Counted from the first letter of the stretch, positions 44,125 through 52,711 are shown. The stretch: 64,000 nucleotides of DNA from CBDDIP01 sp965229005 (GCA_965229005.1 CBDDIP010000002.1:1-64000); one strand, 5' to 3'. The notes: generated from the sequence alone by a model not told the origin. Numbers and translations are program-made.

Positions 44125-44789
44125 TGGCGAACGCGGCAATGCTCCTGCTGGCCGACAGTCGCTTCCCGACGGGCGCGCACGCGCACTCGGCCGGGGTGGA
44201 GGCCTCCCACGCGCGCGGCGACGTGCGCACGATCGAGGACCTCGCCGCGTTCATCGAGGGCCGGCTGTTGACGATCGCTCCGACCGAGTCGGCGTTCGTC
44301 GCCGCCGCGTGCGCAGGCGCCGCGCCGTGGACCGAGCTCGACGCCGAACTGGCAGCGCGCACGCCGTCGCCGCGCCTGCGGATGATCAGCCGATCGCTCG
44401 GGCGTCAGTTGCTGCGGCCTGCCGAGCGGGCCTGGCCCTCCGCCGCGTACGCCGCGCTGCGGTCGGTGCACCCCGACGGCCCGATGCAACCGCTCGTGCT
44501 CGGGGCCACCGCCGCTGCCGCCGGGCTCGACCCGGAGGAGGCGGCGCTGTGCTCGCTCCACCACCTGCTCGGGGCGATCACCACCGCGGCCGTGCGGCTG
44601 ATCGGGCTCGACCCGTTCTCCGTCCAGGCGTTGGCCGCATCGCTCGCACCACGACTCGATGCGCTCGCCACCGACGCCGCCCTCGCAGCGCGGTCGCCGG
44701 TGTCGGAACTGCCGTCGACCACCAGCCTGCTCGCCGACGCGCTCGCCGAGCATCACGCCACTTGGGAGGTGAGGCTCTTTGCCTCCTGA
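44124..44789 (+). CDS. ureF: Urease accessory protein UreF
   Basis: A 221-aa all-helical UreF. The family opening LLLADSRFPTGAHAHSAGVE (about 7-26) and a terminal ADALAEHHATWEVRLF are recognisable. UreF joins UreD/H and UreG to load nickel and carbamylate UreC. It overlaps ureC and, at its 3' end, the ureG start. Confidence 0.9.
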   Translation: MANAAMLLLADSRFPTGAHAHSAGVEASHARGDVRTIEDLAAFIEGRLLTIAPTESAFVAAACAGAAPWTELDAELAARTPSPRLRMISRSLGRQLLRPAERAWPSAAYAALRSVHPDGPMQPLVLGATAAAAGLDPEEAALCSLHHLLGAITTAAVRLIGLDPFSVQALAASLAPRLDALATDAALAARSPVSELPSTTSLLADALAEHHATWEVRLFAS

Positions 44790-45513
44790 TCACAACCCCG
44801 GCCAACCGCACCATCCCGCGGACGGTCACACGCACGGCTTCCACGACGGGCAGCCCGACGACGCGATGTGGGCGTTCGGCGGTGCGGGCACTCGCCCGTT
44901 GCGCATCGGCATCGGCGGGCCGGTCGGCAGCGGCAAGACCGCGCTCGTCGCCGCGCTGTGCCGCATCCTGCGCGACGAGGTGAGCACCGTCGTCATCACC
45001 AACGACATCTTCACCACCGAGGACGCCGAGGCGCTGCGACGGATGGGCGTGCTCGACGACGACCGGATCATGCCGGTGGAGACCGGCGCCTGCCCGCACA
45101 CTGCGATCCGTGATGACATCTCGGCCAACCTCGACGCGGTCGAGGCGTTGGAGGCGCGCCACGCACCCGTTGCACTGACGTTGCTGGAGAGCGGCGGCGA
45201 CAACCTGACCGCGATCTTCAGCCGGGCGTTGGTCGACCGGCAGATCTTCGTCATCGACGTGGCCGGTGGCGACAAGGTGCCGCGCAAGGGCGGGCCGGGT
45301 GTGACGACGGCTGACCTGCTGGTGATCAACAAGACCGACCTGGCCCCAATGGTCGGCGCCTCGCTCGAGGTGATGGACCGCGACGCCAAGGCGCGTCGAG
45401 GCGACCTGCCCATCGAGTTCACCTCCCTCGTCGGCCCCGAGGGCGCCACCGCCGTCGCCGACTGGGTCCGAGCCCAGCTCGCCGCCTGGTCGACCACCCC
45501 CGCCCACCGATGA
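44779..45513 (+). CDS. ureG: Urease accessory GTPase UreG with His-rich N-terminus
   Basis: A 244-aa SIMIBI-class GTPase supplying energy for nickel insertion. It has P-loop GGPVGSGKT, TNDIFTTEDAE, the metal-binding Cys-Pro-His in ETGACPHTAIRDD, ESGGDNL and NKTDLAP. The first ~25 residues contain seven His (for example HTHGFHDG), a likely nickel store. The start is an unusual TTG (44779), supported by a strong GGGAGGTGAGG at 44764-44774. No ureE exists here, and the His tail may replace it. Confidence 0.95.
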   Translation: MPPDHNPGQPHHPADGHTHGFHDGQPDDAMWAFGGAGTRPLRIGIGGPVGSGKTALVAALCRILRDEVSTVVITNDIFTTEDAEALRRMGVLDDDRIMPVETGACPHTAIRDDISANLDAVEALEARHAPVALTLLESGGDNLTAIFSRALVDRQIFVIDVAGGDKVPRKGGPGVTTADLLVINKTDLAPMVGASLEVMDRDAKARRGDLPIEFTSLVGPEGATAVADWVRAQLAAWSTTPAHR

Positions 45514-45514
45514 C

Positions 45515-45607
45515 CCGAGTACTGAACGCGCGCCTGGCGCACGCTCGGTACTCGGACCGGTCCGACCTGAGTATCCAACGCGCGGCTGGCGCGCGTTCAG
45601 TACTCGG
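45515..45607. repeat. Paired-hairpin palindromic element between ureG and ureD
   Basis: The 93-nt spacer begins and ends with a perfect 20-bp inverted repeat (45515-45534 and 45588-45607). Internally it forms two hairpins. Hairpin A (45515-45555) has ends CCGAGTAC and GTACTCGG. Hairpin B (about 45569-45605) contains AACGCGCG (45577-45584) and CGCGCGTT (45590-45597). It resembles a REP/BIME-type dispersed element. It could attenuate or stabilise the operon mRNA. Confidence 0.75.
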
Positions 45608-45616
45608 TTGCGGCCG

Positions 45617-46300
45617 GTGAAGGCTCGGACGGAGGTCGTCGTCGGGCTCGACTCGCGGGGGTGCTCGACGGCGCACCGGCTGCACTGCGAGGCGCCGCTG
45701 CTGGTGCGCGTGGGCGACCGGGTCGACGATCACCTCGAGCTGCTGCTGGTCGGCGGGGCAGCGGGGCCGCTCGGCGGCGACGAGCTGACGTTCGACCTGA
45801 CGGTGGAGGACGGGGCCCGGGTGCGCATCCGCAGCGTTGCCGCGCAGATGGTGCAGCCCGGCGCGCACGGCGCACGTTCGACGCTCGACGTCAAAGTCGC
45901 GGTCGGACGCGGCGCGAGCCTGGACTGGTGCCCGCAGCCGACGGTGAGCGTCGCCGGGAGCGACCACGTGACGACCACCCGCCTGCACGTCGCCGCCGAC
46001 GCCGAAGTGCGCTGGGCCGAGCACGTCGCGCTCGGCAGGCACGACGAGGAGCCGGGCCGGTTGACCCTGCGCCAGCGCGTCGAGATCGACGGCGTCGTCG
46101 CGCTCGACCACACCACGCCGTTCGGCCCGGGCCCGCTGCGCGGACCGGGAGGCCACGGCCTCGCTCGAAGGATCGAGTCGACCGTGCTCATCGGCGCCTG
46201 CGCCGCGTCGGCGGCAAGTGCCGACGTCGCAGACGATCGCGTCAGCGCCGTGCTGCCGATCGCCGATCGGGTGGCGCTGCTGGTTGGTCTGACCGTCTGA
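45617..46300 (+). CDS. ureD: Urease accessory protein UreD (UreH)
   Basis: A 227-aa UreD-type scaffold with the family pattern LLLVGGAAGPLGGDELTFDL, ARVRIRSVAAQMVQPG and GRHDEEPGRLTLRQRV. It recruits UreF and UreG to apourease. GTG 45617 is likely; TTG 45608 is possible but lies at the edge of the palindromic element. It is placed last in the cluster, separated from ureG by that element. Confidence 0.87.
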   Translation: MKARTEVVVGLDSRGCSTAHRLHCEAPLLVRVGDRVDDHLELLLVGGAAGPLGGDELTFDLTVEDGARVRIRSVAAQMVQPGAHGARSTLDVKVAVGRGASLDWCPQPTVSVAGSDHVTTTRLHVAADAEVRWAEHVALGRHDEEPGRLTLRQRVEIDGVVALDHTTPFGPGPLRGPGGHGLARRIESTVLIGACAASAASADVADDRVSAVLPIADRVALLVGLTV

Positions 46301-46366
46301 CCAGTTTCAAGCTGCCGACCCGATGTGGAAACACCGGGGAAACATCGCATCCGTACGGTCCAGCGC

Positions 46367-47455
46367 ATGCCGCTGGACCTCACCGCGTCCGATCTCACGA
46401 GCCGTCTGCTGACGACCGGGACTCGCCACCACCTGCCCGCCAACCCCGACACCGTCTACTGGGGCTACATCGATCAGGACCAGCCGCCGGTGCTGACGGT
46501 GGCCGACGGCGACATCATCGAGGTCGAGGCGATCACCCATCACGCCGGCGACGCGCCCGACCTGTTGATGGACGAGGGCGTGCGGGCCATCTGGTCGTCG
46601 ATCGCCGAGGCCGATCGCGGACCGGGCGTCCACATCCTCACCGGCCCGATCGCCGTCGAGGGCGCCGAGCCCGGCGACACGTTGCTCGTGCGCATCCTCG
46701 GCATGGCGCCACGGCTGCCGTACGGCTCGAACTGCGCGGCGAACTGGGGGCTGCTGTACGACACGTTCGGCAAGGAGCGGATCACGATCTACGAGCTCGA
46801 CAACGGCTTCGACACCGGCACCTTCAGCAACTCGGCGCATCCGATGTTCGGCTTCGACTTCTCCGCACGCGCGCTCTACGACATCCCCGGCGTGATCAGC
46901 GCGCCCGACGCTGCGGCGCGTCAGCCGTTCAGCCGAGCTGTACAGGTGCCGGTGCGACCGCACTTCGGTGTGATGGGCGTGGCGCCCGCCGAGAGCGGAA
47001 AGCAGTCATCGATCCCACCCGGTGTGTGGGGCGGCAACGTCGACAACTGGCGCATCGGGCCGGGCGCGACCGTCGCTTATCCGGTGTTCGTCCCCGGCGC
47101 GAACCTCTACGTCGGTGATCCGCACTTCGCCCAGGGCGACGGCGAGATCTGCGGAACAGCGATCGAGGCATCACTGAACGCGACCATCCAGGTGTCCGTG
47201 CTCAAGGGCCTCGGCAACGCGTCACCGATGTTGGAGACCGCGTCGCAGTGGTTCACCCACGGCTTCGGCGCCGACCTCGACGCAGCGATGCGCATGGCCG
47301 CCGAGCAGATGCTGTGGTTCCTGCAGACCCACTTCGGCCTGTCCGCCGACGACAGCTACTCATTGGCCTCCGTGGCGATGGACCTCGGCGTCACCCAAGT
47401 CGTCGACGGCACCCTCGGCTGCCACGCAGCCATCACCCGCAGCATCTTCACCTGA
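46367..47455 (+). CDS. Acetamidase/formamidase family amidohydrolase
   Basis: A 362-aa protein of the FmdA/AmdA family, which hydrolyses short amides to acid and ammonia. It has DTVYWGYIDQDQPP, ITHHAGDAPDLL, a long GVMGVAPAESGKQSS...PPGVWGGNVDNW block and GDPHFAQGDGEICGTAIE (given in parts), all characteristic. It sits 66 nt after ureD, so it probably extends the ammonia-generating cluster. The start is ATG 46367 (MPLDLTASD). Confidence 0.9.
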   Translation: MPLDLTASDLTSRLLTTGTRHHLPANPDTVYWGYIDQDQPPVLTVADGDIIEVEAITHHAGDAPDLLMDEGVRAIWSSIAEADRGPGVHILTGPIAVEGAEPGDTLLVRILGMAPRLPYGSNCAANWGLLYDTFGKERITIYELDNGFDTGTFSNSAHPMFGFDFSARALYDIPGVISAPDAAARQPFSRAVQVPVRPHFGVMGVAPAESGKQSSIPPGVWGGNVDNWRIGPGATVAYPVFVPGANLYVGDPHFAQGDGEICGTAIEASLNATIQVSVLKGLGNASPMLETASQWFTHGFGADLDAAMRMAAEQMLWFLQTHFGLSADDSYSLASVAMDLGVTQVVDGTLGCHAAITRSIFT

Positions 47456-47472
47456 CGTGCCACTGCGGGGGA

Positions 47473-48099
47473 TCAGTCGAACCTCGCAGAGCTGCGCTCC
47501 CACACGCCGCTCATGGCCAACAGAAATCCCTCCCAGGAGGTCGCGTTCGCCAGCTTCTCGAGATGCGCCCGCGCCTCGACGCTGGCTTCGAGGTCGAGCA
47601 GCTCCACTGGCACGTCGCCCAACCCGATCGCTACGCGCCACTCCACCCAATCCTCCATCAGGCAGATGATCAGACCGATGGTGGGGCCGGCCGGCGGGGC
47701 CACGGACGACAGGACCGCCTTCCGAGGTGAGTACCACAGGTGCTTCAGGTACGGCGGTGCACCTGACTGCACCGAGAGCGGCTGTCCGTCGTAGCTGTCG
47801 AACTCGAGATGATCTCGAATGGCGTCGAGGTCGACGATCCATCCGACCGTTTCGAACAGGACCGTGGGTGCACGTCCATGAGAGGTCAGCGAACTGGCGA
47901 AACCCGTGTGGAGGGCGCCGAATCGGATCTCCAGAGCGTCCCCGAGGTTCGCGGCCAGCTCGACTCCGAGGAGCCGATACGCCTCCAGGAAGGAGCGACC
48001 GAACAGCGATGCGTTCGTTTCCCCGAGCGTGAAGACGACGCGTTCGACTTCGCCCTCGATGATGAGATCATCGTTCTCAGTCCCTCGCCCACCCGGCAC
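47473..48099 (-). CDS. Hypothetical protein
   Basis: A 208-aa soluble protein with no recognised domain. Features are VERVVFTLGETNASLFGR, a mid-region ALHTGFASSLTSHGRAPT, a hydrophobic IGLIICLMEDWVEW and an acidic helical end. It is slightly less GC-biased than its neighbours, so it may be acquired. The start is GTG 48099; an in-frame ATG at 48150 would collide with the divergent gene. Monocistronic, convergent with the amidase gene. Confidence 0.55.
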   Translation of the reverse strand: MPGGRGTENDDLIIEGEVERVVFTLGETNASLFGRSFLEAYRLLGVELAANLGDALEIRFGALHTGFASSLTSHGRAPTVLFETVGWIVDLDAIRDHLEFDSYDGQPLSVQSGAPPYLKHLWYSPRKAVLSSVAPPAGPTIGLIICLMEDWVEWRVAIGLGDVPVELLDLEASVEARAHLEKLANATSWEGFLLAMSGVWERSSARFD

Positions 48100-48148
48100 G
48101 TGACGGAGCCTAGGAAAGCGGGTGAGCGGGAGCTGACATGATGCGCGC

Positions 48149-48601
48149 ATGCGCGCGCTCGGTTCTGCGGGTCTCGGGTTCCTGCTCGCGGTGCTCTGGT
48201 TCGACCTGATGCATGACGTGCTCGTGCGCGGGCACTCGCGAAACGGCGTGCTGCCGGACGGCGCGCTCGACACGATCGCCCGCTACTACGCGCGAGTCAC
48301 CACCGCTGCTCGTCCGATGAACCGCCTGATCTCGCTGACGATGCTCGTCACGCTCGGCGCTCTCGTCGCCGAGCTGGTGCGGGAGGATCTGCCGCGCTGG
48401 CGCGCTGGTCTGGCGCTGGCGTTCACGGCGATCGGCATCGGGTTGGCCGGCGCACGCGTCGTCCGCAACGCCGTGCGCCTCGGCACGCGCCGCGACGACT
48501 CGGCCACGCAGTCGGCCCTGGCGCGCCGGGTCTACCGCGACCACGTGATCTGCGCGGTCGCCATCCTCGCCGCGCTGATCACCCAGCTCAGTCCGGCGTG
48601 A
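48149..48601 (+). CDS. Small integral membrane protein
   Basis: A 150-aa protein with about four hydrophobic helices: GLGFLLAVLWFDLMHDVLV (8-26), ISLTMLVTLGALVAELV (61-77), ALAFTAIGIGLAGARVV (89-105) and ICAVAILAALITQL (134-147). The cytoplasmic loops are Arg-rich. No family recognised. ATG at 48149. It overlaps the convergent DUF427 gene by 14 nt. Confidence 0.65.
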   Translation: MRALGSAGLGFLLAVLWFDLMHDVLVRGHSRNGVLPDGALDTIARYYARVTTAARPMNRLISLTMLVTLGALVAELVREDLPRWRAGLALAFTAIGIGLAGARVVRNAVRLGTRRDDSATQSALARRVYRDHVICAVAILAALITQLSPA

Positions 48602-48965
48602 CGGTGATCTCGACGCGGTCGGGGTAGAAGGCCAGGTGGCCCTTGATCTCGGCGACGGCGTCGTAGGCGGCTTCGTAGGTCCACACGGCGTTGGTGCCGC
48701 GCTCACCGAGCGCGGGGATGCTGAAGTACGAGGCGTCACCCTTGAACGGGCAGTACGTCTCGTGGCTGCTCGCTTCGAGCTGCGTCATGTCCACGTCCTC
48801 GCGCGGGATGTACTGCACGACGGCGTAGCTGGCCTCCTGGAGCGCCAGCGCCTGTCGCGAGTCGGCGATCGTCACTCCGTTGGCGGTGACCACGACGCGG
48901 GCGCCGGTCGGCACGATCGTGATGGGGTGGTCCGGACTCGGGAGCTTCATCTGCTTGCTCGTCAT
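48588..48965 (-). CDS. DUF427 family protein
   Basis: A 125-aa single-domain DUF427 protein. ITIVPTGARVVVTANGVTIADS, then YIPREDVDM, SSHETYCPFKGDASYFSI and YPDRVEI (in parts) are the conserved family blocks. The family is a small beta-tent fold of unknown function; the conserved Tyr-Cys-Pro-Phe-Lys-Gly loop suggests a ligand site. ATG 48963-48965. Confidence 0.88.
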   Translation of the reverse strand: MTSKQMKLPSPDHPITIVPTGARVVVTANGVTIADSRQALALQEASYAVVQYIPREDVDMTQLEASSHETYCPFKGDASYFSIPALGERGTNAVWTYEAAYDAVAEIKGHLAFYPDRVEITVTPD

Positions 48966-49027
48966 GCGGGCTGCAACGCCCCGCACACCCGTCGACTTCC
49001 CGATCACGAACGCACTAGCTTCCGACC

Positions 49028-50095
49028 ATGAACGCACCGCACCTGCCCGGCCGTCTCGGGAACCCCGACATGGCGTTGAAGGACGACCCGCGCGCCGACC
49101 CGCGCATGATCGCGGCGATGGCGCCCATCGGCCTGGCCGAGATGGCGCCGGCGTCACCGATCACCGCGGCGACCGGGATCGAGGAGCTGCTCGAGTTCGT
49201 CTCCATCTCCGAAGCCGGGTTCGACATGGCCTTCTCGATGATCGGCGCCGAGGCCCCGCCGGTTCAGGGCGTGGAACGGTCGATCGAGATCATCCGCGGC
49301 ATCGACGGCAACGACATCACCCTCTACATCCACCGGCCCGCCGATGCGACGGGCACCTTGCCCGGCCTGCTGCACATCCACGGCGGCGGCATGGTGCTGC
49401 TCGAAGCGGCGATGCCCGGCTACCACCAGTGGCGCGACACGTTGGCGGCCACCGGGATGGTGGTCGTCGGCGTCGAGTTCCGCAACGGTGGCGGCAAGCA
49501 CGGGCCGTTCCCGTTCCCGGCGGGTCTGCACGACTGCACGTCGGCGCTGCAGTGGATCAGCGACAACAAGGTGAAGCTCGGCATCGGCAAGCTCGTCGTG
49601 TCCGGCGAGTCCGGCGGCGGCAACCTCACGTTGGCGACGACGCTCCAGGCGAAGCAGGACGGCCGCATCGCCCAGATCGACGGTGTGTACGCGCAGTGCC
49701 CGTACATCTCGGGCGCGTACGCCGACCCGCCCGTCGAGCTGACGTCGCTGTACGAGAACGACGGCTACTTCCTGGCGTGCGACAACATGGGTGCGCTGGC
49801 CAAGGTCTACGACCCCGAGGGCGACAACGCGACCAACCCGCTCGCCTGGCCCTACCACGCCGGCGAGGCCGACCTGCGGGGTCTGCCGCCGCACGTGATC
49901 TCCGTCAACCAGCTCGATCCGCTGCGCGACGAGGGCCTGGCCTACTACCGCAAGCTGCTCGGCGCCGGGGTGTCTGCGGTCAGCCGCACGGTCAACGGCA
50001 CCTGCCATGCCGGCGACTGCCTCTTCCAGGTGGCCATGCCCGACGTCTACGCCGCGACCATCCGCGACATCAAGGGCTTCGCCGACTCCCTCTGA
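49028..50095 (+). CDS. HSL-type alpha/beta esterase
   Basis: A 355-aa hormone-sensitive-lipase-type esterase. The oxyanion motif HGGG (LHIHGGGMVLL), nucleophile GESGGGNL, acid in VNQLDPLRDEGLAYY and His in NGTCHAGDCLF give a complete triad. It probably hydrolyses short-chain esters; no physiological substrate is evident. ATG 49028. It overlaps the convergent EamA gene by 26 nt. Confidence 0.88.
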   Translation: MNAPHLPGRLGNPDMALKDDPRADPRMIAAMAPIGLAEMAPASPITAATGIEELLEFVSISEAGFDMAFSMIGAEAPPVQGVERSIEIIRGIDGNDITLYIHRPADATGTLPGLLHIHGGGMVLLEAAMPGYHQWRDTLAATGMVVVGVEFRNGGGKHGPFPFPAGLHDCTSALQWISDNKVKLGIGKLVVSGESGGGNLTLATTLQAKQDGRIAQIDGVYAQCPYISGAYADPPVELTSLYENDGYFLACDNMGALAKVYDPEGDNATNPLAWPYHAGEADLRGLPPHVISVNQLDPLRDEGLAYYRKLLGAGVSAVSRTVNGTCHAGDCLFQVAMPDVYAATIRDIKGFADSL

Positions 50096-50963
50096 ACGCG
50101 ATGGCTGCGACGGCGGTCATCACCAGGCTCATGCCGACGATCTGGATCGCGGTCACCGACTCGCCGAGGAACAGGGCCGCCCACAGGACGCCGAGTGCGG
50201 GCTGGGCCAGCTGCAGCATGCCCAGCACCCCGACGGGCACGTGCGGCTGCGACCACGTGATCAGACCGTGGGCGACGACGCCGGCGGTCACTGCGAGCAC
50301 GACGACGAGCACCCACGCCCGCGCCTCGAGGTCCACCAGACCACTCGGCCCGTCGGCGCTGAGCGCGATCGGCAGCGTGGTGAGGCATGCGACGGTCGAC
50401 ATCACCGCCATGAAGTGCGGTGTGCTGATGCGGGAGCGCGCCGACTTCGACGTGAACAGGTAGAGCACCCAGGCGAGCATCGCTGCGACCACGAGCAGAT
50501 CTCCGGCGATCGACGTGCCACCAGCGGGCGCCTGGCTCAGGATCAACGCGACGCCGCCGAGCGCGACCACGCCCCACCGGATGGCGGCGCGCGGCACGTG
50601 CTCCTTCAGGATCACCGCCCCGAGGGGCAGCAGCACGAGCGGCGCCAACGCGCTGATGAACTCGGCGTGAGCGATCGGGGTGCGGGCGACGCCGGAGAAG
50701 AAGCACGACAGGTTGACGCCGAAGGCGACGCCTGGAAGGGCCGCAGCGCGCCACGCCGATCGATCGAGCCCGCCGCGCGCGGCCACGAACAGGTGCCACA
50801 GCGAGGCGCCGATGAGGAAGCGCCAGAACGCCACCACAGCGCCGGGCGCACCGGTGGACTTGGCGATGGTCGAAGCGAGCGAGAGCCCGACGAACGCGAG
50901 GACGACTGCGATGACGCCACGGCCGGTGTTCGTCGGCAGGCTCCGGGTTCGATCTCTCAACAT
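50070..50963 (-). CDS. EamA/DMT-family transporter
   Basis: A 297-aa protein with about ten hydrophobic helices in two EamA repeats. The first repeat ends with TPIAHAEFISALAPLVLLPLG and the second with QPALGVLWAALFLGESVTAIQ, the typical boundary motifs. DMT proteins usually export amino acids, nucleobases or drugs. Its ATG (50961-50963) lies inside one of two palindromes shared with the divergent MarR gene, so it is the likely MarR target. Confidence 0.88.
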   Translation of the reverse strand: MLRDRTRSLPTNTGRGVIAVVLAFVGLSLASTIAKSTGAPGAVVAFWRFLIGASLWHLFVAARGGLDRSAWRAAALPGVAFGVNLSCFFSGVARTPIAHAEFISALAPLVLLPLGAVILKEHVPRAAIRWGVVALGGVALILSQAPAGGTSIAGDLLVVAAMLAWVLYLFTSKSARSRISTPHFMAVMSTVACLTTLPIALSADGPSGLVDLEARAWVLVVVLAVTAGVVAHGLITWSQPHVPVGVLGMLQLAQPALGVLWAALFLGESVTAIQIVGMSLVMTAVAAIAFRGSRRSP

Positions 50964-51001
50964 TGAGATAGCATCCCGCGCAATTATCTTGATGTCAAGA
51001 T
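50955..51001. promoter_or_regulatory. Twin MarR-type palindromes between eamA-like and marR genes
   Basis: Perfect palindrome ATCTTGATGTCAAGAT (50986-51001; 7-bp arms, 2-nt centre) and a second TCTCAACATTGAGA (50955-50968; 6-bp arms, 2-nt centre) covering the transporter's start codon. A possible marR promoter is TTGAGA (50963-50968), 16 nt, TATCTT (50985-50990), so both sites overlap promoter elements. The ATCTTGA/TCAAGAT half-sites are typical of MarR operators. Confidence 0.72.
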
Positions 51002-51018
51002 GTTGTTAGTCTGCGCCC

Positions 51019-51510
51019 ATGGCCACGACCGATCACGTCGACCACATCGTCGAGCAATGGGGCAACGAGCGGCCCGATCTCGACGTCAGCCCGATCCGCA
51101 TCGTCGGACGGATCAGCCGATTGAGCCGATCGATCGATCAACGACTGAAGTCGGTGTTCGACGAGCACGGCCTGGAGGCGTGGGAGTACGACCTGCTGGC
51201 CTCGCTGCGCCGCAACGGAGCGCCGTACGAGATGAGCGCCGGCCAGCTGCTGTCGTCGTTGATGATCACGTCCGGGGCGGTGACCAACCGCATCGACCGG
51301 ATGGAGTCACGCGGTCTCGTCGAGCGCACAAAGGTGCCCGAGGACAAGCGAATCGTGCGCGTGCGGTTGACGAAAGCGGGCATGCGACTGATCGACGCAA
51401 CGATCGAACCCCACCTCGACAACGAGCGGGCGATCCTGCAGCACCTGTCAGCGAACGAGCAGCGGCAACTCGAACGCCTGCTGCGAAAGGTTCAGGAGGC
51501 CTTGGTGTAG
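51019..51510 (+). CDS. MarR-family transcriptional regulator
   Basis: A 163-aa winged-helix repressor. EAWEYDLLASLRRNG, recognition helix LMITSGAVTNRIDRMESRGLV and wing VPEDKRIVRVRLTKAG match MarR. An N-terminal helix with DLDVSPIRIVGRISRLSRSID forms the dimer region. It is divergent from the EamA transporter across twin palindromes, implying repression of both genes relieved by an unknown ligand. ATG 51019. Confidence 0.92.
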   Translation: MATTDHVDHIVEQWGNERPDLDVSPIRIVGRISRLSRSIDQRLKSVFDEHGLEAWEYDLLASLRRNGAPYEMSAGQLLSSLMITSGAVTNRIDRMESRGLVERTKVPEDKRIVRVRLTKAGMRLIDATIEPHLDNERAILQHLSANEQRQLERLLRKVQEALV

Positions 51511-51971
51511 CCGTGCTTGACGGTGCGGGCGAGCACGCCGAGCGTTGCCCGCAGCGCGCTCTCGGGGATGATCGGGAAGATGTTGCGCTCGCGCCACACC
51601 GGATCGATCGACGCCCAGTCGTAGTACGACGTGACGAGCGTGCCGCCCTCGACCGGCTCGAGCGTGTAGCCGTAGATGTGACCGATCGGCGGGTTGATCT
51701 GTCCGAAGATCTTCCAGGCGATCTCACGGTCCTGCTCGAAGGTGGAGATGTGCACGGTGACGTCGTACTTGCCGAGCGGGAAGTCGTTCAGCGCCTCACG
51801 ATCCATGTGCACGACGAACTCGTCGCCCACCGCCGTGGCCGGGCTGCCGGTGGCGTCCATCAACATGCCCGAGCTGTCGATCGCCACGTGGCCCTGCGGG
51901 TCGGCGAGGACCTTGAAGATCGACGCCGCGTCGGCCTCGATGGTGCGCTGCACTTCCATGCGTTCCGTCAT
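51492..51971 (-). CDS. SRPBCC (START/Bet v1-like) protein
   Basis: A 159-aa helix-grip protein. It opens MEVQRTIEADAASIFKVLADPQGH, the usual SRPBCC start, followed by beta-strands (YDVTVHISTFEQDREIAWKI) and a long C-terminal helix (LRATLGVLARTVKHG). The fold binds hydrophobic ligands in a cavity; some are cyclases or aromatic-ring enzymes. It is last in the leftward arm of the catabolic island. ATG 51969-51971. Confidence 0.82.
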   Translation of the reverse strand: MTERMEVQRTIEADAASIFKVLADPQGHVAIDSSGMLMDATGSPATAVGDEFVVHMDREALNDFPLGKYDVTVHISTFEQDREIAWKIFGQINPPIGHIYGYTLEPVEGGTLVTSYYDWASIDPVWRERNIFPIIPESALRATLGVLARTVKHGYTKAS

Positions 51972-52005
51972 CGGCGCATCCTGCCACGACGTGCGGACGC
52001 ACCGT

Positions 52006-52710
52006 TCACCGGGCGCTGCGGATGATCCTCCGCTCGACGTCGTCGAGGTGCGCTCGTGCGGCAGCACCAGCTGCGGCCACGTCGCCGGCCACCACGGCTG
52101 CGGCGATCGAGGCGTGCATCGCAGCGCTCTCGGCCAGGATCCGCAGCGCGTCCGGGCCGTCTTCGGCGTCACGCAGCACCGAGTCGAACGGGGGCGTGCT
52201 GAACACCGCGTCGAGCACCTTCGTGTGCAGCTCGGCGAGCAGTGCGTTGCCGGCGGCGGCAGCGATCACACCATGGAAGGCGCGGTCGAGCGGTCGGAGC
52301 TGCTCGACGTCGGTGGCGCGAGCGATCGACGCAGCGAGCTCGGCGATCGCGTTGCGCTGACGCTTCGTCGCACGCGCCGCGGCGAGCTGCGTGAGCTCGA
52401 CCTCGATCAACCGGCGGGTGTCGAAGATCTCGCGGATCCGAGCGGCGCGATCATCGGACTCGATGCGCACCGACGGCAGGTGCTCGACGACGAACACCCG
52501 CTTGCCGCGCCGCTCGACGAGGCCGAGTGTGACGAGGTCGCGCAGCGCCTCGCGCACCGATTGCCGCGAGACGTTGAACTGCGCGCACAACGACTCCTCG
52601 TTGGCGAGCGCGTCGCCCGGCTGCAGGATGCCGCCGCGGATCGACCCCTCCAGCTGCTGGCGGACTTCGTCGGCGACCGACCGGCGCACCACCGGCGAGA
52701 ACGAGCTCAC
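52006..52710 (-). CDS. FadR-type GntR regulator (leftward arm)
   Basis: A 234-aa regulator. The GntR winged helix (about 8-75) has FNVSRQSVREALRDLVTLGLVERRG. The FCD effector domain (about 95-225) has the metal-binding Asp/His pattern (ALDRAFH-like, then AMHASIAAAV). It is clearly paralogous to the regulator at 57062; both end AHLDDVERR. GTG 52708-52710. It lies 1 nt from the HD gene end and probably senses the island's substrate. Confidence 0.9.
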   Translation of the reverse strand: MSSFSPVVRRSVADEVRQQLEGSIRGGILQPGDALANEESLCAQFNVSRQSVREALRDLVTLGLVERRGKRVFVVEHLPSVRIESDDRAARIREIFDTRRLIEVELTQLAAARATKRQRNAIAELAASIARATDVEQLRPLDRAFHGVIAAAAGNALLAELHTKVLDAVFSTPPFDSVLRDAEDGPDALRILAESAAMHASIAAAVVAGDVAAAGAAARAHLDDVERRIIRSAR

Positions 52711-52711
52711 G

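Noticed and set aside
45514..45616. Small gene or tRNA between ureG and ureD
   Set aside because: The sequence is fully explained by nested inverted repeats and has no tRNA cloverleaf or credible ORF.
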